This document shows, piece by piece, positions 7,224 to 9,819 of a DNA stretch of 9,819 nt. Below the pieces are notes generated by a model. It saw only the letters and a list, made by a program, of their open reading frames with translations. It had not been told where the DNA came from and did not search any database. The first letter of the stretch is position 1. Each line of letters starts with the position of its first letter. The stretch covers positions 1 through 9,819 of the forward strand of contig JACFNJ010000088.1 in NCBI GenBank assembly GCA_019454865.1, read 5' to 3'. This stretch comes from Bacteroidia bacterium (GTDB taxonomy: Bacteria > Bacteroidota > Bacteroidia > UKL13-3). The position numbers and the translations under genes are program-made.

Positions 7224-7928
7224 AAAGCCCTCCTGATTAGAAGTTTCTTTCCACGAAGTACTAATAACTTCTTTTAAAAACTTTAAATCACTTATTACTT
7301 CTTCTATATCCGTTTGCCGATAATCAAGCGATTGTATTTCTGCTTGTATTACATTATTATCATTTACACTAATGCTATGCAAATGCAATGTTTTATTTAA
7401 ATGAACCGATTGAATTAAAGTAGATTTTACTTTGCCTACCCCTTCAGAGTTACAGTGAATTGAAAGAATATAGGAATTGCCAGAGGCTTTTATTTGTTTA
7501 ATTTGTTGATTAAGTTTTTCACCTATTGGTCGAAGAATAATATTACCTGTAACAACAAACAATGCCCCAACTAAGCTTTCGTACCAATAACCCAAACCAG
7601 CTAATGTACCAATTGCAGATGAGCACCAGATAGTTGCAGCAGTATTTATACCTGTAATATTCACACCATTACGCATCAATACACCTGCACCTAAAAAACC
7701 AACACCCGTTACAATATTTGCAGCTATACGTGCACCACCGGATGGGTCGTCTGTAATTTTTTCAGATACTAATATGAACAAAGCTGCGCCTGCAGAAACC
7801 AATGCATTTGTTTTTATACCTGCAATCTTATGCCGCCATTGCCGCTCAAGCCCAATTACCACTCCTAGTACAAATGCTAATAATAACCGAAGTTCAAATC
7901 CTCCTATATTTGCATGGTTAATAAGCAT
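7221..7928 (-). CDS. MgtC/SapB-family inner-membrane protein
   Basis: At 235 residues this is close to the length of Salmonella MgtC. The N-terminal half is the conserved membrane domain: LGVVIGLERQWRHKIAGIKT (about 21-40) matches the G-x-E-R-Q ... AG-x-(R/K)T signature; ANIVTGVGFLGAGV (about 70-83) and INTAATIWCSSAIG (about 93-106) match the other two family blocks. About five hydrophobic segments can be seen up to residue 133. Residues about 145-225 form a soluble tail of alternating strands and helices, consistent with the ACT-like C-terminal domain of MgtC. In pathogens MgtC is linked to low-magnesium and intramacrophage growth through effects on the F1Fo ATPase or phosphate uptake; in environmental Bacteroidota the role is not established. 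It starts one base after the stop of the TrpF-like gene (TGA T ATG), so the two are very likely translationally coupled. Confidence 0.92.
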   Translation of the reverse strand: MLINHANIGGFELRLLLAFVLGVVIGLERQWRHKIAGIKTNALVSAGAALFILVSEKITDDPSGGARIAANIVTGVGFLGAGVLMRNGVNITGINTAATIWCSSAIGTLAGLGYWYESLVGALFVVTGNIILRPIGEKLNQQIKQIKASGNSYILSIHCNSEGVGKVKSTLIQSVHLNKTLHLHSISVNDNNVIQAEIQSLDYRQTDIEEVISDLKFLKEVISTSWKETSNQEGF

Positions 7929-7929
7929 A

Positions 7930-8544
7930 TCAGTTGCTGTTTGTTATTTCTTCTAGCAAATTATTTAGTACTTCAAAGTCTTTTAAACCTACCTCTTCTT
8001 CATCTTCACCTACAATATTTACAGCAAATGGATTATACTTTTCAATAATTATTTTTATAGTATCAGGACTACAGTTAATGTTCCAAATAATATTATTCTT
8101 TATACAGAGTTCTTTCAAGAAATTTTCATTTTCATTATAACTTTTACTATTGTATAAATGAAACGCATCGCACACCGATTGATATGCTTCTAATTCCTTT
8201 AGCAATTCCTCATCTGAGAATGAACAAACATCAATCTTTTTTATAGCTGCTTTACTTAACTGCTTTAGCTCATCCGGCAAAATTCTGTTCTCAACTTCAA
8301 TAGCATTTACCTGAAGCAGTTCTGAAATATCTTTAATTTCATCAATACTTTGATTGCCAAATTCAGCAACTATGTTACTCCCACTTAGCCAGTCTATCAT
8401 TTCCTTAGCTTTAATTGGAGCAATATAATTTGATTTTTCATTATCAAAACAAAAACCAATATAGTTAAACCCCATTGCTGCTGCATATCTTGCATCGCTT
8501 AAATTAGTAACCTCACTTATTTTAACCTTACATTTGTAATTCAT
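7930..8544 (-). CDS. TrpF-like TIM-barrel protein, probably catalytically altered
   Basis: From ATG at 8544 the product is 204 residues, the size of phosphoribosylanthranilate isomerase (PRAI, TrpF). The first strand and helix, KVKISEVTNLSDARYAAAMG then NYIGFCF, line up with the PRAI pattern KICGIT-x-x-x-DA ... GFVF. Later blocks also fit: DISELLQVNAIEVEN (compare QLHG) and NPFAVNIVGEDEEEVGLKD near the end (compare PFAVDVSSGVE...G-KD). However, the catalytic Cys of K-I-C-G is Ser10 here and the next Gly is Glu; the phosphate-contact Arg before Y-I-(S/A)-P is Asn; and the Asp of the LLD strand and the GGSG loop are not recognisable. True PRAI activity is therefore unlikely. No other trp gene is present. 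A TTG at 8574 would add ten residues (MILIRYIFLS), but the family N-terminus favours 8544. It is coupled to the MgtC-family gene. The fold is moderately sure; the function is unknown. Confidence 0.7.
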   Translation of the reverse strand: MNYKCKVKISEVTNLSDARYAAAMGFNYIGFCFDNEKSNYIAPIKAKEMIDWLSGSNIVAEFGNQSIDEIKDISELLQVNAIEVENRILPDELKQLSKAAIKKIDVCSFSDEELLKELEAYQSVCDAFHLYNSKSYNENENFLKELCIKNNIIWNINCSPDTIKIIIEKYNPFAVNIVGEDEEEVGLKDFEVLNNLLEEITNSN

Positions 8545-8588
8545 TGATAAAAAAATATAGCGTATTAAAATCAATAATTTCTAACACT

Positions 8589-8619
8589 CAAGATTAATAA
8601 ATTAATTGTACTCAACAAA
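8589..8619 (-). promoter_or_regulatory. Bacteroidota-type -33/-7 promoter for the TrpF-like/MgtC pair
   Basis: On the minus strand, TTTG (complement of 8616-8619) is followed by exactly 19 bases and then TAATCTTG (complement of 8589-8596), one mismatch from TAnnTTTG. The spacing is what the Bacteroidota primary-sigma promoter expects. Transcription would start near 8582-8584, leaving a leader of about 40 bases before the ATG at 8544. Confidence 0.5.
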
Positions 8620-8677
8620 CTAAAAGTTCAAATTGAGTTGATAATAAATTAAGAATGATTTTGCAAAATGTGATATA

Positions 8678-9058
8678 CTATGCTTCTTGGGCAAGTACCT
8701 TATTCAATGAATAGAGTAATTTTTGTGGATCAAATGGTTTTACAATATATCCACTTATTCCTATGCCTGTAATTATTTCTTTTGTCTCTTCTTCAGTTGA
8801 TGCAGTAATAGCAACTATTTTACTGTCGGGTTTTTTGCTTAGGATTTCAATTGCAGCTTGCTTGCCATCAAGTTTTGGCATATTTAAATCCATCAATATT
8901 ACATCATAGTTGTTTGTTAATGCCATTTCCACAGCTTGTATACCATCGGCAGCAATAGAAACTTGCATTTTATTACGTTGTAATATTTGGGATAAAACAA
9001 ACACATTAACTTCACTATCATCAGCAATTAAAATATGGTATGAAGTAGGTTCTATCAT
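8678..9058 (-). CDS. Single-domain response regulator (receiver domain only)
   Basis: This 126-residue protein is a stand-alone CheY-like receiver with no DNA-binding or enzymatic output domain. All key residues are present: the acidic pair Asp13/Asp14 (ILIADDSEVN), phosphoacceptor Asp57 (VILMDLNMP), the switch Thr85 (VAITAS) and Lys107 (YIVKPFD). The sequence style (ADDSEVN, MDLNMPKLDG) is closest to receivers found in hybrid histidine kinases, so it may act in a phosphorelay or bind a partner protein. No kinase gene lies in the window. It follows atpC in the same direction after 60 bases that hold a terminator hairpin. No convincing promoter is seen in that gap, so expression may depend partly on read-through from the atp genes. 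The family call is firm; the pathway is unknown. Confidence 0.93.
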   Translation of the reverse strand: MIEPTSYHILIADDSEVNVFVLSQILQRNKMQVSIAADGIQAVEMALTNNYDVILMDLNMPKLDGKQAAIEILSKKPDSKIVAITASTEEETKEIITGIGISGYIVKPFDPQKLLYSLNKVLAQEA

Positions 9059-9070
9059 GTGTTTTTATAT

Positions 9071-9115
9071 AAAATGAGTACCTTATCGTAATAAAATGAC
9101 AAGGCAACTCATTTT
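9071..9115 (-). terminator. Hairpin terminator after atpC
   Basis: AAAATGAGT (9071-9079) pairs with ACTCATTTT (9107-9115), and CCTTATC (9081-9087) faces GACAAGG (9098-9104), with small bulges between the two helices. The single mismatch of the inner helix (A:C in the plus-strand RNA) becomes a G:U wobble in the minus-strand RNA, so the structure is more stable in the atp transcript. On that strand the stem ends in UUUU followed by AUAUAAAAA. Confidence 0.65.
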
Positions 9116-9118
9116 TAT

Positions 9119-9352
9119 CTATGCTAATACAACTATTTTATTATTTAATACTTCTACTACCCCACCTTGAATTGCAATTTCGCTAGATTTTCCATCGGTA
9201 GTTTTAACACGTATCAAACCCTTTTCTAAACTCGAAACCAATGCAGCATGATTTTGAAGTATTTCAAACTGCCCTTTACTTCCGGGTAATACAGCTGAAA
9301 CTACATCGCCACTAAAAAGCACTTGATCGGGAGTTAATATTTCTAATTGCAT
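9119..9352 (-). CDS. atpC: F1Fo ATP synthase epsilon subunit, short form
   Basis: AtpC is the epsilon subunit of the F1 central stalk; it links the gamma subunit to the c-ring and in many bacteria restrains ATP hydrolysis. The 77 residues cover the N-terminal beta-sandwich: MQLEILTPDQVLFSGDV at the start, AVLPGSKGQFEILQNHAAL (about 20-38, the family's G-x-(F/M)-x-I-L-x-x-H-A block) and IQGGVVEVLNNKIVVLA at the end. The two C-terminal inhibitory helices of the 130-140-residue proteobacterial form are absent. The stop is followed by a terminator and no broken remainder, so the short form looks natural; short epsilon subunits of this kind are common in Bacteroidota. It begins 16 bases after the atpD stop, giving the usual atpD-atpC order. 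Confidence 0.95.
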   Translation of the reverse strand: MQLEILTPDQVLFSGDVVSAVLPGSKGQFEILQNHAALVSSLEKGLIRVKTTDGKSSEIAIQGGVVEVLNNKIVVLA

Positions 9353-9368
9353 ATTCGTTTTTACTTAA

Positions 9369-9819
9369 TTATTTTACTTCAGCTAACATTTTTTCACCTT
9401 TGGCTATTGCTTGTTCAATAGTTCCAACCAAGTTAAATGCAGCCTCAGGCAAGTGATCCAATTTACCATCCATAATCATGTTAAATCCTTTGATGGTATC
9501 CTCAATAGAAACTAATTCTCCTTTTAAGCCGGTAAATTGTTCAGCAACGTGGAATGGCTGTGAAAGAAAACGTTGAACACGTCTTGCTCTGGATACCGTT
9601 AATTTATCTTCCTCACTTAATTCATCCATACCCAAAATAGCAATAATATCTTGCAATTCTTTGTAGCGTTGTAAAATTCCTTTAACTCGTTGCGCACAGT
9701 TATAATGTGCATCTCCTAATATAGCAGGAGTTAAAATGCGTGATGTAGAATCCAAAGGATCCACAGCAGGATAAATACCTAACTCAGCAATTTTACGACT
9801 TAATACTGTTGTTGCATCC
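9369..9819 (-). CDS. atpD: F1Fo ATP synthase beta subunit, C-terminal part (5' end outside window)
   Basis: This is the last 149 residues of the catalytic beta subunit of F1. The frame stays open to the right edge (reading DATTVLSRKIAELGIYPAVD), so the gene begins outside the window; the GTG near 9764 is internal. Visible landmarks are YPAVDPLDSTSR, the YKELQDIIAILG helix, the DELSEED loop (contact with the rotor), ARRVQRFLSQPFHVAEQFTG and the C-terminal GTIEQAIAKGEKML. These match E. coli AtpD nearly position by position. The catalytic P-loop and the arginine-contact regions lie outside the window. The stop is TAA at 9371-9369, and atpC follows after 16 bases in the same direction. The assignment is certain. 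Confidence 0.98.
   Translation of the reverse strand, partial: DATTVLSRKIAELGIYPAVDPLDSTSRILTPAILGDAHYNCAQRVKGILQRYKELQDIIAILGMDELSEEDKLTVSRARRVQRFLSQPFHVAEQFTGLKGELVSIEDTIKGFNMIMDGKLDHLPEAAFNLVGTIEQAIAKGEKMLAEVK

Overview
The window looks like ordinary chromosome from a member of the Bacteroidota, possibly a Chitinophagales/Saprospiria-type organism, although this sequence alone does not fix the order. Four things point there: low GC (roughly one third, judged by eye); a near-absence of Shine-Dalgarno sequences; promoter-like TAnnTTTG boxes; and protein styles typical of the phylum, namely a two-PDZ HtrA protease, a short AtpC next to AtpD, and an MFS permease ending in an ET-F-KD-type tail. 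No rRNA, tRNA, CRISPR array, insertion sequence or phage gene is visible. No gap between genes exceeds 300 bases.

Layout. Positions 1-367 (+) hold the end of an MFS permease. It converges on an HtrA/Deg serine protease (417-1892, -), with a strong bidirectional terminator between them. From about 2018 the + strand carries a membrane-anchored, anti-sigma-like protein of unknown function, then dapF, which starts 1 nt after that gene's stop. Next come a 1031-residue SNF2-family helicase that starts at TTG behind a visible ribosome binding site, and a 60-residue membrane miniprotein. That block converges on a minus-strand block. Read in its own direction, the minus-strand block is: the end of atpD (entering from the right edge), atpC, a hairpin terminator, a stand-alone receiver-domain response regulator, then a promoter-preceded pair made of a TrpF-like TIM-barrel protein and an MgtC-family membrane protein. 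The last two are separated by a single base.

How the genes relate. Most are housekeeping: envelope proteolysis, meso-diaminopimelate synthesis for lysine and peptidoglycan, ATP synthase, and nucleic-acid remodelling. I do not see a clearly new multi-gene system. The points most worth a second look are these: the TrpF-like protein seems to have lost the catalytic residues of phosphoribosylanthranilate isomerase and is tightly coupled to MgtC; the SNF2 helicase carries a perfect QLDLF sliding-clamp-type motif inside a disordered-looking insertion; the anti-sigma-like protein is coupled to dapF without any sigma factor nearby; and the miniprotein has an A-tract at its start that, with one more A, would restore a normal MKK- signal peptide.
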